Source: a virus. Taken from it: a stretch of DNA of 24,323 bases. The position numbers and the translations under genes are program-made. The stretch spans positions 1-24,323 of IMG/VR virus record IMGVR_UViG_3300042875_000003; one strand, 5' to 3'. Below, piece after piece: positions 7,542-14,019 of this stretch. Position 1 is the first letter of the stretch, and each line of letters starts with the position of its first letter. The notes beneath the pieces were generated by a model. The model was not told the DNA's origin. It saw nothing but the letters and a program-made list of their open reading frames with translations, and searched no databases.

Positions 7542-7678
7542 TGCCAAGCAAATCCCCGGAGCAGAAAAAGTTTATGCAAGCGGTGGCGAACAACCCCAAG
7601 TTCGCCAAGAAGGTAAAGGTGCCGACCAAGGTCGGTAAAGAGTTTGTCAAGGCCGACAAGGCCAAAAGGAGTAAATGA
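7541..7678 (+). CDS. Tiny basic protein (45 aa)
   Basis: The ATG overlaps the preceding stop (TGATG) and the frame ends at TGA 7676-7678. The product starts MPSKSPEQKKFMQAVANNPK and ends in a Lys-rich tail with VGKEFVKADKAK. About a third of residues are Lys or Arg. Tight overlap on both sides and a strongly biased composition support it as a real gene despite its size. I recall similar SPEQ-KKFM short proteins in aquatic phages, always without known function. It belongs to the basic-protein cassette. Confidence 0.68.
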   Translation: MPSKSPEQKKFMQAVANNPKFAKKVKVPTKVGKEFVKADKAKRSK

Positions 7679-7989
7679 TGAAAGACATGAAAAAAGCTTT
7701 GGCCGCACACGCAGGCAAACCCGCATCCAAAGCCCACAAGGGCCTGAAGATGGGTGGTATGACTGGCTACGCTTCTGGCGGTATGCCAATGGTCATGAAA
7801 GACGGCAAGAAGGTTCCATCGTTTGCTGCTGATGGCAAGGGCAAGATGAAGATGGGCGGTTCTGTTGCAGAATCCAAGATGGGCAAGGTCAAGACCAACT
7901 CTCGCCCTGACGGTGTTGCTGAGCGAGGTCTCACCAAAGCCAAAAAGCCCGTCATGAAAACGATGGCTCGCGGCGGCAAGACCTGCTAA
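7678..7989 (+). CDS. Met/Lys/Gly-rich basic protein with RPDG tag
   Basis: The AAGGAG at 7666-7671 favours the ATG at 7678 (6-base spacing) over the ATG at 7675 (3 bases). The 103-residue product is extremely rich in Lys, Met and Gly, with repeated KMGG-type patches (KMGGMTG, ASGGMPMVMKDGKK, KMKMGGSVAESKMG). Near the C-terminus it has RPDGVAERGLT, which aligns with RADGCAQRGKT at the ends of two downstream proteins. It closes with ARGGKTC. No fold is obvious and it may be disordered until bound to DNA or protein. A virion-internal DNA-associated role is inference only. Confidence 0.7.
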   Translation: MKDMKKALAAHAGKPASKAHKGLKMGGMTGYASGGMPMVMKDGKKVPSFAADGKGKMKMGGSVAESKMGKVKTNSRPDGVAERGLTKAKKPVMKTMARGGKTC

Positions 7990-7999
7990 GGGGATCAAC

Positions 8000-8365
8000 A
8001 TGGTTGCACCACTCGTCGGGGCTGGGGCTGCTTTAGCAGCAGGTTTGCCAATCGTTTATGGGGCTGGCATGGCTCGAGAGCGTGCAAACTCAGAGAAGCG
8101 TGAAAAGCGCGAAAAGAAGGGGCGTGAAGACGCCTCGGAAATGAAGCGCGAGTCACGCAACGAGATGAAATCCACCTCCAAAAGCGGTCAGAAATTGACC
8201 GCTCAAGAGCGTCAAATGATGCAAGAGGTCGAGGACAAAAAGAACCAGCCCAAAATTGACGAGGCTTACGAGAAATCTCGTACCACGTTTAAACAAGGCG
8301 GCTCTGTTTCTAAGCGTGCCGATGGCTGCGCCCAGCGCGGCAAGACTGACTGCAAAATGCGTTAA
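8000..8365 (+). CDS. Basic protein with N-terminal hydrophobic segment and RADGC tag
   Basis: A 121-residue protein after AAGGGG. Residues 2-24 are hydrophobic and Gly/Ala-rich (PLVGAGAALAAGLPIVYGAG), suggesting membrane insertion or a virion anchor. A highly charged, probably helical region (about 25-90) follows, with many Lys, Arg and Glu. The C-terminus is FKQGGSVSKRADGCAQRGKT plus a short DCKMR tail. The last segment repeats almost exactly, in protein and DNA, at the end of the next gene. A hydrophobic N-terminus on a short charged phage protein would suit a small ejection or membrane factor, but this is inferred. Confidence 0.7.
   Translation: MVAPLVGAGAALAAGLPIVYGAGMARERANSEKREKREKKGREDASEMKRESRNEMKSTSKSGQKLTAQERQMMQEVEDKKNQPKIDEAYEKSRTTFKQGGSVSKRADGCAQRGKTDCKMR
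8310..8346 (+). repeat. 37-base direct repeat, copy 1 (RADGC tag)
   Basis: These bases encode SKRADGCAQRGKT at the end of the gene at 8000. They match 9460-9496 at 35 of 37 positions, differing at 8314 and 8341, with 26 identical bases in a row (8315-8340). The surrounding genes are otherwise unlike. Confidence 0.9.
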
Positions 8366-8375
8366 GGAGTACGGA

Positions 8376-9506
8376 ATGGCAATGCACAAACCGAGGAAGC
8401 AGATGCGTTTTCAAGACGGCGGTGACGTTAACGAAGCTGAAATGAAGCAGCGCGGACTGGACATTTCAAACCGTGCTCGTGAAAGCGGCACAGAAAAAAC
8501 CAGCTTCTTTCAGCGCCTGCGCGAAGGTAACATCGACGATCCAAATTCTGCGGCCTACAAGAAGTACGGCGCTGGCCGAGCCCGTCTTGATGATCAGATA
8601 GCAACAGCTAAAGAAAAGCTGGCTGGTGAAGTTCAAGAAAAAGTGGCGGCAAACAAAGCCAGCGATGGCGATGTGAGCGAGTACGATCGTCGTATGGATG
8701 CCATAGCAAGCATGCCGGACCGCATGCCCACCCGCCCCGGTCAAGGCGATGCAATGGCCATGCCACGCATGGCCAAGCCTGCGGCCAAGAAAGAAGAGAC
8801 TTCGGTTGAGTCGGCCGTCATGGCTGGCGAAGCTCGTAGACGCCAGAAGTCGGCCGTAATGAACGACGAAGACCGCAAGCGTCAGAACTCACGCTCAGCC
8901 GTTATGACTGATGAGGCTCGCAAGCGCAAGGCTGGCAAAGATCGGTACTTCAATAGCCCCGGGTACCGCGCTCAAGAAGAGGCTAGGATCAAGAAAATGG
9001 AAAAAGACCAAGCGCTCCAGAGTGTGACGCCTGAGTTGGCCTTACTTGGTGGTGCTGGTGGTTTTGGTTTAAAAGCCCTGCATGCCGGAGCCAAGCGGTT
9101 GGCTGGCACAGGTACAAAAACCGCCACAAAAACCGCCACCACTGGCGCTAAAAGCCCTTTGCGTCAGAAGACCGAACAGCTGATCAAGGAAGACAAGAAC
9201 CCCGGAAGGTCTGTCAGTCCAGCACCAGCAAGCCCCAAAGTCTCGCTCAAGGAGAAGACCAAAGAGCTGATTCAAAGCGACCGGACTGCCAAGACCAAAG
9301 AGCTGTCGAGCAAGATGGCTGAAAAGCAGACGCCAACAAAATTTGCCAGCAAGAAATCTACCTCGGCAGGAAAGCCGCTCGCTTCAAAGAGAACAAAGAA
9401 GTTCAACGAAGACGAGTCCGGGATGGACTTCAAGCGTGGTGGCTCCGTCTCCTCGGCCTCTAAACGTGCCGATGGCTGCGCCCAGCGCGGGAAGACACGA
9501 GCATGA
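8376..9506 (+). CDS. Large Lys/Arg-rich repeat protein with RADGC tag
   Basis: The AAGGAG after the previous stop places the start at ATG 8376 and gives 376 residues; the frame is open upstream but only over the preceding gene. It begins with a GG patch (MRFQDGGDVNE). Three tandem repeats stand at about 146-158, 159-173 and 174-188, each starting SAVM and continuing with acidic then Arg/Lys-rich residues. A hydrophobic Gly/Ala stretch (about 218-245) follows, then Thr/Lys repeats. Two KT-x-x-LI-type motifs (KTEQLIKEDK, KTKELIQSDR) come near 265 and 294. It ends FKRGGSVSSASKRADGCAQ and RGKTRA. It is probably extended or disordered. An internal or ejected virion protein is possible; no known family is recognised. 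Confidence 0.75.
   Translation: MAMHKPRKQMRFQDGGDVNEAEMKQRGLDISNRARESGTEKTSFFQRLREGNIDDPNSAAYKKYGAGRARLDDQIATAKEKLAGEVQEKVAANKASDGDVSEYDRRMDAIASMPDRMPTRPGQGDAMAMPRMAKPAAKKEETSVESAVMAGEARRRQKSAVMNDEDRKRQNSRSAVMTDEARKRKAGKDRYFNSPGYRAQEEARIKKMEKDQALQSVTPELALLGGAGGFGLKALHAGAKRLAGTGTKTATKTATTGAKSPLRQKTEQLIKEDKNPGRSVSPAPASPKVSLKEKTKELIQSDRTAKTKELSSKMAEKQTPTKFASKKSTSAGKPLASKRTKKFNEDESGMDFKRGGSVSSASKRADGCAQRGKTRA
9460..9496 (+). repeat. 37-base direct repeat, copy 2 (RADGC tag)
   Basis: This is the second copy of the segment at 8310-8346, 35 of 37 bases identical, in the same reading phase and again at a gene end. A looser GGCTCxGT match precedes both copies, encoding GGSV. Confidence 0.9.
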
Positions 9507-9748
9507 TGACCAGTCGCGGTATGGGGGACATCAACCCCAGTAAAATGCCTACCAAGTACAAAGAGGGCGGGAAAACAAAGTCCAAGGTGAACGAGGCTGG
9601 CAACTACACGAAGCCGGGGCTACGCAAGTCGATCTTTGAGCGGATCAAAGCAGGCGGCAAAGGTGGCAACCCGGGCCAATGGAGCGCGAGAAAAGCGCAA
9701 ATGATGGCTCAGCAGTACAAAAAATCCGGTGGCGGGTATAAGGACTGA
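9503..9748 (+). CDS. Small basic conserved phage protein (KPGQWSARKAQ type)
   Basis: An 81-residue basic protein whose ATG overlaps the previous stop (ATGATGA; 9506 is an alternative start). It carries a GG patch (MPTKYKEGGKTKSKVNEAG), then NYTKPGLRKSIFERIKAGGK and GGNPGQWSARKAQMMAQQYK, ending in Gly/Lys. I have seen this block in many phages and some large viruses, so the family is real and widespread, but I know of no proven function. The basic helix with AGGKGG followed by W-SARK suggests nucleic-acid contact. It continues the basic cassette and is followed after one base by the next gene. Confidence 0.75.
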   Translation: MMTSRGMGDINPSKMPTKYKEGGKTKSKVNEAGNYTKPGLRKSIFERIKAGGKGGNPGQWSARKAQMMAQQYKKSGGGYKD

Positions 9749-9749
9749 C

Positions 9750-9983
9750 ATGAAAGCACCGCAAAAATCTCTTAAAGACTGGACGGACCAAGAATGGAGG
9801 ACAAAAAGTGGTAAAAAATCTTCTGAAACAGGTGAGCGATACCTTCCTAAAGCTGCAATTAAAAGCCTCAGCCCTGCTGAGTACGCTGCTACAACGCGTG
9901 CGAAACGCGCTGGCAAAAAAGCCGGGAAACAATTCGTAGCACAGCCCAAGACCATCGCAAAGAAAACAGCAGGGTTTAGATAA
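9750..9983 (+). CDS. Small basic conserved phage protein (WTDQEWRTKSG type)
   Basis: ATG 9750, with AAGGA about 5 bases upstream, is preferred to the in-frame GTG at 9729, which overlaps the preceding gene. The 77-residue product has WTDQEWRTKSGKKSSETGER, then YLPKAAIKSLSPAEYAATTR, then a Lys-rich tail. This arrangement is familiar from short proteins in phages and large DNA viruses, often beside the KPGQWSARK type seen here immediately upstream. The pairing of the two suggests a linked role. It is strongly basic, with no Cys or membrane segment. The last base overlaps the start of the connector gene. Confidence 0.75.
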   Translation: MKAPQKSLKDWTDQEWRTKSGKKSSETGERYLPKAAIKSLSPAEYAATTRAKRAGKKAGKQFVAQPKTIAKKTAGFR

Positions 9984-10681
9984 TGGCAACATCCGGCGTA
10001 GCAAACTTCAACCTCGATCTTGCAGAAGTCGTCGAGGAGGCGTTTGAACGCGCCGGCGGTGAGTTGCGCACCGGCTACGACCTGCGCACAGCTCGTCGAT
10101 CGCTGAATCTGATGTTCGCCGACTGGGCAAACCGTGGTTTAAACATGTTCACCTATGAGCAGGGAACACAGGTTCTGACCCCCGGGGTGGCCACCTACGT
10201 CCTGCCAACCGACACCGTGGACCTGCTGGAGCATGTAATCCGTACCGGCGCAGGCAACGTTTCAACTCAGGCTGACCTGACCATCACCCGCATCAGCGTC
10301 TCAACCTACGCCACGATCCCAAACAAGCTCCAGCAAGCTCGTCCCATCCAGATTTTCATTGAGCGTTTAAACACTCCTCAGTTCACCGTCTGGCCAGTTC
10401 CAGACGACAGTCAGACCTACCAGCTCGTGTACTACCGCCTTCGTCGCATCCAGAATGCCGGAGACGGCGTGAACACGATGGACATGCCATTCCGCTTCTT
10501 GCCCTGCATGGTAGCCGGCTTGGCCTACCACTTGGCCCTGAAGATACCCAGCGGCGCTGAGCGCTTGCCCATCCTCAAGCAGCAGTACGACGAAGCTTGG
10601 GCATTGGCATCTGAAGAGGACCGTGAAAAGGCCGCTGTACGCTTTGTGCCGCGCCGTCAGTACCTCGGAAGCGGGACGTAA
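9983..10681 (+). CDS. Head-tail connector protein (gp4/adaptor-like)
   Basis: A 232-residue protein. The N-terminal part is helical (EVVEEAFERAGGELRTGYDL, then RTARRSLNLMFADWANRGLN). A beta region with VLTPGVATYVLPTDTVDLLE and TVWPVPDDSQTYQLVYYRLR follows. A C-terminal helix contains AERLPILKQQYDEAWALASE. Helix pair, beta region and C-terminal helix make the layout of podoviral adaptor proteins (P22 gp4, T7 gp11 and SU10 types) that dock under the portal ring after packaging. Its position after the head modules and before the zinc-ribbon gene fits. A second adaptor-like gene lies at 11458, so each may form a separate ring. The stop overlaps the next start (TAATG). Confidence 0.78.
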   Translation: MATSGVANFNLDLAEVVEEAFERAGGELRTGYDLRTARRSLNLMFADWANRGLNMFTYEQGTQVLTPGVATYVLPTDTVDLLEHVIRTGAGNVSTQADLTITRISVSTYATIPNKLQQARPIQIFIERLNTPQFTVWPVPDDSQTYQLVYYRLRRIQNAGDGVNTMDMPFRFLPCMVAGLAYHLALKIPSGAERLPILKQQYDEAWALASEEDREKAAVRFVPRRQYLGSGT

Positions 10682-11070
10682 TGGGAAACCGGTTTGCTTC
10701 AGCCAAGAACAGCATCGCCATGTGCGACCGCTGTGGCTTCCAGTTCAAGCTGACGAACCTGCGCAAAGAGATCGTCAAGACCAAGACGTTCAATACCTTG
10801 GTGTGCCCAGATTGTTTTGATCCTGACCAGCCGCAGCTTCAGTTGGGCATGTACCCAGTGGATGACCCGCAGGCAGTGAGAAACCCACGCCGGGACACAA
10901 CCTACATTGAGGCTGGTGTAAATACACAGGGCTTCACGACCGGTGGTAGCCGAGACATCCAATGGGGCTGGAACCCCGTGGGTGGCTCTAGGTTTTTTGA
11001 TGATGCTCTGACACCGAATGACTTGGTTTTAACCGTGGAAGTTGGTACAGTACAGGTAACCGTAACATAA
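10681..11070 (+). CDS. Zinc-ribbon-like virion protein
   Basis: A 129-residue protein starting at a TAATG overlap with the connector gene. Residues C15-x-x-C18 and C42-x-x-C45 form two CxxC pairs 23 residues apart (CDRCGF and CPDCFD), a likely zinc ribbon. A Pro/Gln-rich linker (DQPQLQLGMYPVDDP) follows, then a Gly/Trp segment (DIQWGWNPVGGSRFF) and a beta C-terminus. Such proteins sit between connector genes in related phages as I recall. A structural zinc in a neck or connector protein is more likely than a regulatory role, since no DNA-binding helix is visible. The function is inferred from context. Confidence 0.75.
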   Translation: MGNRFASAKNSIAMCDRCGFQFKLTNLRKEIVKTKTFNTLVCPDCFDPDQPQLQLGMYPVDDPQAVRNPRRDTTYIEAGVNTQGFTTGGSRDIQWGWNPVGGSRFFDDALTPNDLVLTVEVGTVQVTVT

Positions 11071-11080
11071 GGAGTCCGTC

Positions 11081-11245
11081 ATGGATGCAAAGACCGCAGT
11101 TCGCAAGCATGAAGAGAACATGCACAAAAATCAAAAGCCAACCAAGCTTCGCGCTGGTGGCAAGACCAACATCGACATGCTGAAGATGGGTCGCGGCTTG
11201 GCCAAGGTGGCCAACCAGAAATCCCCCGGCCGTAAAGGAGCTTAA
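11081..11245 (+). CDS. Tiny basic protein with GG patch (54 aa)
   Basis: An ATG after a perfect AAGGAG site opens a frame ending in TAA 11243-11245. The product contains AVRKHEENMHKNQKPTKLRA followed by GGKTNIDMLKMGRGLAKVAN and a basic tail. The GG patch with nearby KMGRG recalls the proteins of the 7040-9983 cassette, so this is probably a detached member. The strong ribosome site, composition and tight spacing to the next gene (2 bases) support it. Function unknown. Confidence 0.75.
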   Translation: MDAKTAVRKHEENMHKNQKPTKLRAGGKTNIDMLKMGRGLAKVANQKSPGRKGA

Positions 11246-11246
11246 T

Positions 11247-11450
11247 ATGCCTACATACAACCAGCCAAAACCAGCCGCAACTCAAGCGGTTCTTGCCCCG
11301 ACGGACAACAAGAAGTACATGGCGGAAACAAACGTCTCTGTGGGTAACAACCGCAGCAATGACTACAAGCCAACCAAGACCTCCGGGATTAAAATTCGTG
11401 GCACTGGCTGCGCTACCAAGGGCGTCATGGCCCGTGGCCCGATGGCGTGA
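11247..11450 (+). CDS. Small protein with RGTGCATKG C-terminal motif
   Basis: A 67-residue protein with GGAG in the end of the previous gene serving as its ribosome site. The N-terminal half is Pro/Ala/Asn-rich and probably disordered. The C-terminus is GIKIRGTGCATKGVMARGPM, ending in Ala. The RGTGCATKG part resembles the RADGCAQRG tag of the upstream basic proteins (R-x-x-G-C-A-x-[RK]-G), though weakly. I recall the ATKGVxARGPMA ending in many phage proteins without known function. It lies directly before the second connector. Confidence 0.7.
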   Translation: MPTYNQPKPAATQAVLAPTDNKKYMAETNVSVGNNRSNDYKPTKTSGIKIRGTGCATKGVMARGPMA

Positions 11451-11457
11451 GGACTGA

Positions 11458-12165
11458 ATGAACTACGCGCAGCTGTCTGCCAACATCCAAGCATACTTGG
11501 AGAACACGTTCCCCGACACTTTGACGTGGGACGGCCAGACTGTCACGTCCGAAGACCAGATCGACACGTTCATCAAGCAGGCTGAGCAGCGTATTTTCAA
11601 CACGGTCCAGTTCCCCTCGATTCGCAAGAACGTGACGGGCACGCTGACGGCCAACAACAAGTACCTGTCCTCGCCCTCCGACTTCTTGTCGGTGTATTCG
11701 ATGGCAGTGATTGATGCCACCGGGCGCTACGAGTACCTGCTCAACAAGGATGTAAACTTCATCCGTCAGGCGTACCCCAACCCCACGAGCACCGGCATTC
11801 CTCAGTATTACGCTCTGTTTGGCCCGACCACGACCAACAACAACCCGCCCGTCATCACCAATGAGCTGAGTTTCATGGTGGGACCTACGCCCGATGCGGC
11901 GTACTCGGTTGAGCTGCACTACTTCTTCATGCCGACTTCGATCGTCGATGCCGGCACGACTTGGCTGGGCGACAACTTTGACACCGTGCTGCTGTACGGC
12001 TCACTGGTAGAGGCTGCGATCTTCATGAAAATTGATGCACAGACCGAAGGTATTGTGCTCGACACCAAGTACAAGGAAGCATTGGCTTTGGCCAAACGCT
12101 TGGGCGACGGCTTGGAGCGTCAAGACGCTTACCGTAGCGGCCAATACAGACAGGCAGTCACATGA
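11458..12165 (+). CDS. Second connector/adaptor protein (SU10-adaptor-like)
   Basis: A 235-residue protein with GAGGAC upstream. The N-terminus is helical (MNYAQLSANIQAYLENTF, then EDQIDTFIKQAEQRIFNTVQ). A beta region (KNVTGTLTANNKYLSSPSDF) and a middle part with SFMVGPTPDAAYSVELHYFF follow. A C-terminal helical segment carries ALALAKRLGDGLERQDAYRS. This is the standard pattern of the SU10/T7-type adaptor family that bridges portal and nozzle. The similar layout in the gene at 9983 suggests ancient duplication or two stacked rings. The stop overlaps the next start as ATGA. The family call is from pattern memory. Confidence 0.8.
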   Translation: MNYAQLSANIQAYLENTFPDTLTWDGQTVTSEDQIDTFIKQAEQRIFNTVQFPSIRKNVTGTLTANNKYLSSPSDFLSVYSMAVIDATGRYEYLLNKDVNFIRQAYPNPTSTGIPQYYALFGPTTTNNNPPVITNELSFMVGPTPDAAYSVELHYFFMPTSIVDAGTTWLGDNFDTVLLYGSLVEAAIFMKIDAQTEGIVLDTKYKEALALAKRLGDGLERQDAYRSGQYRQAVT

Positions 12166-12566
12166 TCACCCAAACCGTAACCACATCGTTCAAGGCCGAC
12201 CTGCTTAAAGCGGTTCACGACTTCAACACCGACACGTTTAAACTGGCCCTGTACTTGGCCACGGCCGATCTTGACGCAAACACCATCGTTTACACAACCA
12301 CCGGGGAAACCTCTGGCACTGGCTATGTGGCTGGTGGCAACACCCTGACCGGTGTGTCGGTCAATGATGCCGGTTTCGTGACGTTCACCAACACCTCTTG
12401 GAACCCTGCTGCGTTCACCGCACGGGGTGCCCTCATCTACAATAGCACCAAGTCGAACAAGGCTGTGGCGGTTTTGGACTTTGGTTCCGACAAGACCGCA
12501 ACCAACACGTTTCTGGTGCAAATGCCAGCCAACACAGCGACCAGTGCGCTGATCCGATTTTCCTGA
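12162..12566 (+). CDS. Beta-rich tail or appendage protein
   Basis: A 134-residue protein coupled to the connector by an ATGA overlap. It is predicted to be a single beta-sandwich: FKLALYLATADLDANT, then YTTTGETSGTGYVAGGNTL, VSVNDAGFVTFTNTSW and ARGALIYNSTKSNKAVAVLD. This pattern (short helix, then strands ending with a GALIYN-type segment) is widespread in podovirus and siphovirus gene sets as I remember it, usually beside the next gene type. The role is unknown; it may attach fibres or decorate the neck. Confidence 0.72.
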   Translation: MITQTVTTSFKADLLKAVHDFNTDTFKLALYLATADLDANTIVYTTTGETSGTGYVAGGNTLTGVSVNDAGFVTFTNTSWNPAAFTARGALIYNSTKSNKAVAVLDFGSDKTATNTFLVQMPANTATSALIRFS

Positions 12567-12578
12567 TAGGAGCTTGAA

Positions 12579-13100
12579 ATGAGCATTGAAAAAGTCAAAG
12601 CTGGTGGCGTGTTCACCGTGCAGTGTTTCGACAGCGAGGGCAACCTCAAGTGGGAAGAGAAGAAGCACAACCTCGTGGTCAACGTCGGCCTGCAGTTCAT
12701 GAACGACAAGTTCTTCAAGGGCTCCTCGTATACCGCTGCTTGGTACTTTGGCCTGTACGGCGCTGCTGCTTCGAACAACCCCGCTGCTGGCGACACCATG
12801 GCCTCCCACGCCGGCTGGACGGAAGTCACAGCCTACTCGGAAGCCACCCGCCCCGCAGCCACATTCGGCACCCCCACCACGGCTGATCCATCGGTGATCA
12901 GCAACTCGTCTTCTGTGGCTGTGTTCAGCATCAACGGCACCACGACCGTTGGCGGCGCGTTCCTCACCACGGACAACACCAAGGGTGGCACTTCCGGCAC
13001 GCTGTTCTCGGCTTCGGACTTCCAATCCCCCGGCGATCGCTCTGTGGTCTCTGGTGACGTGATCAACCTCACGTACCAATTCAGTCTCGACGCGGCGTAA
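12579..13100 (+). CDS. Beta-rich virion protein (GGVFTVQCFDSEG type)
   Basis: A 173-residue protein after TAGGAG with 8-base spacing. The N-terminal block KAGGVFTVQCFDSEGNLKWE, then HNLVVNVGLQFMNDKFF, is strongly conserved in phages I remember. A Ser/Thr/Ala-rich beta part (about 60-130) follows, and the protein ends with SGDVINLTYQFSLDA. It is probably a surface appendage or neck protein. The next gene starts at a GTG two bases after the stop. No enzyme motif is visible. Confidence 0.73.
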   Translation: MSIEKVKAGGVFTVQCFDSEGNLKWEEKKHNLVVNVGLQFMNDKFFKGSSYTAAWYFGLYGAAASNNPAAGDTMASHAGWTEVTAYSEATRPAATFGTPTTADPSVISNSSSVAVFSINGTTTVGGAFLTTDNTKGGTSGTLFSASDFQSPGDRSVVSGDVINLTYQFSLDAA

Positions 13101-13101
13101 T

Positions 13102-14010
13102 GTGTTTGCTGGAGCCCCGTTTGCAACTGCACCGTTCTCTGCCCTAAGCGGGAACGTCTTCGTCGCTGTCGTAAACGAGAGCGCGAGCGGGGCTGATTTA
13201 GTTTCTTCGCTGGCTGCATTTGCGGCCTTGACTGCTGAGTCTGCAACAGGCACCGACGAAGTTTCCACCCGTGTGGTGGTCATCTCTCTGGTCACAGAGG
13301 CGGCGGTTGGCCAAGATCAAGTCAGCACCAACACATCGGTGCGCTCGGCGGTGTTCGAGTTGGCCAGTGGGCTGGATGCTTTCATTGGCAACGTAGCGTT
13401 TAGCGCTGCCATCCAAGATGGGGCAACGGGCCAAGACCAAGTCAGCAGCACCCCTGAGTACGGCGTCACAGTCCTTGAGACCGCCTCTGGCCAAGAGGTT
13501 GCGAGTGCGCTGGTCAGCCTTGTGTCTCTGGTCTCCGAATCGGCCGTAGCCGAGGACATCATCAGTGCGCTCAAGGCGCAGATGGTCACGATCTTTGAGG
13601 GTGCTACGGGCGCTGATCAGGTTGTGGGTAACGTCATTGTGTTGGCCAACGTGGTTGAGGCAAGCACCGGCTCCGAGACGGTTTCTGCACGTATTAACTT
13701 TGCTGCTCTGGTCGCAGAAGCTGCACAGGGCCAAGACACCGTTTCGGCGCGCACGCTCTTCAAGGTGATCATCACTGAACTGGGCATCGCCGAGGACAGC
13801 GTTCAAGCTGCATTCTTATGGAACATCATCAATGACAGCCAGACGGTAGCGTGGCAAAATATCAGCAGTGAGACAACGCCGAGCTGGACGGCCATTTCCT
13901 CGGATGCCGATGGCGCTTGGCAAACCATTCAAAGTTCGTCTGGTGTCGTTTGGCAGAACATCGGCACGGCCGCAGAGCCAAACTGGCAAGTCATCAAAAC
14001 ACAGCCGTAA
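13102..14010 (+). CDS. Appendage protein of eleven 20-residue repeats
   Basis: Translation from GTG 13102 begins MFAGAPFATAPFSAL; an ATG at 13100 is in another frame and closes after 14 residues. Residues 26-245 are eleven consecutive repeats, each exactly 20 residues. The consensus is E-x-A-x-G-x-D-x-V-S followed by ten mostly hydrophobic positions. No repeat has an insertion or deletion, which points to a regular beta-solenoid or a stacked beta-fold. After that come five 11-residue repeats centred on Trp (AWQNI, SWTAI, AWQTI, VWQNI, NWQVI). There is no membrane segment. A fibre shaft with a C-terminal binding part is the likely role. No clear ribosome site is present, so coupling to the upstream stop is probable. 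Confidence 0.8.
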   Translation: MFAGAPFATAPFSALSGNVFVAVVNESASGADLVSSLAAFAALTAESATGTDEVSTRVVVISLVTEAAVGQDQVSTNTSVRSAVFELASGLDAFIGNVAFSAAIQDGATGQDQVSSTPEYGVTVLETASGQEVASALVSLVSLVSESAVAEDIISALKAQMVTIFEGATGADQVVGNVIVLANVVEASTGSETVSARINFAALVAEAAQGQDTVSARTLFKVIITELGIAEDSVQAAFLWNIINDSQTVAWQNISSETTPSWTAISSDADGAWQTIQSSSGVVWQNIGTAAEPNWQVIKTQP

Positions 14011-14019
14011 GGAACGCAC

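Noticed and set aside
8256-8375. Upstream extension of the 376-residue basic protein
   Set aside because: It would overlap almost a third of the preceding gene; ATG 8376 has an AAGGAG site at the right distance.
12129-13295. Long minus-strand open frame (388 codons)
   Set aside because: It lies opposite three well-supported + strand genes with ribosome sites and recognisable patterns; composition (Val/Arg/Gly-rich) is that of a codon mirror and there is no matching start context.
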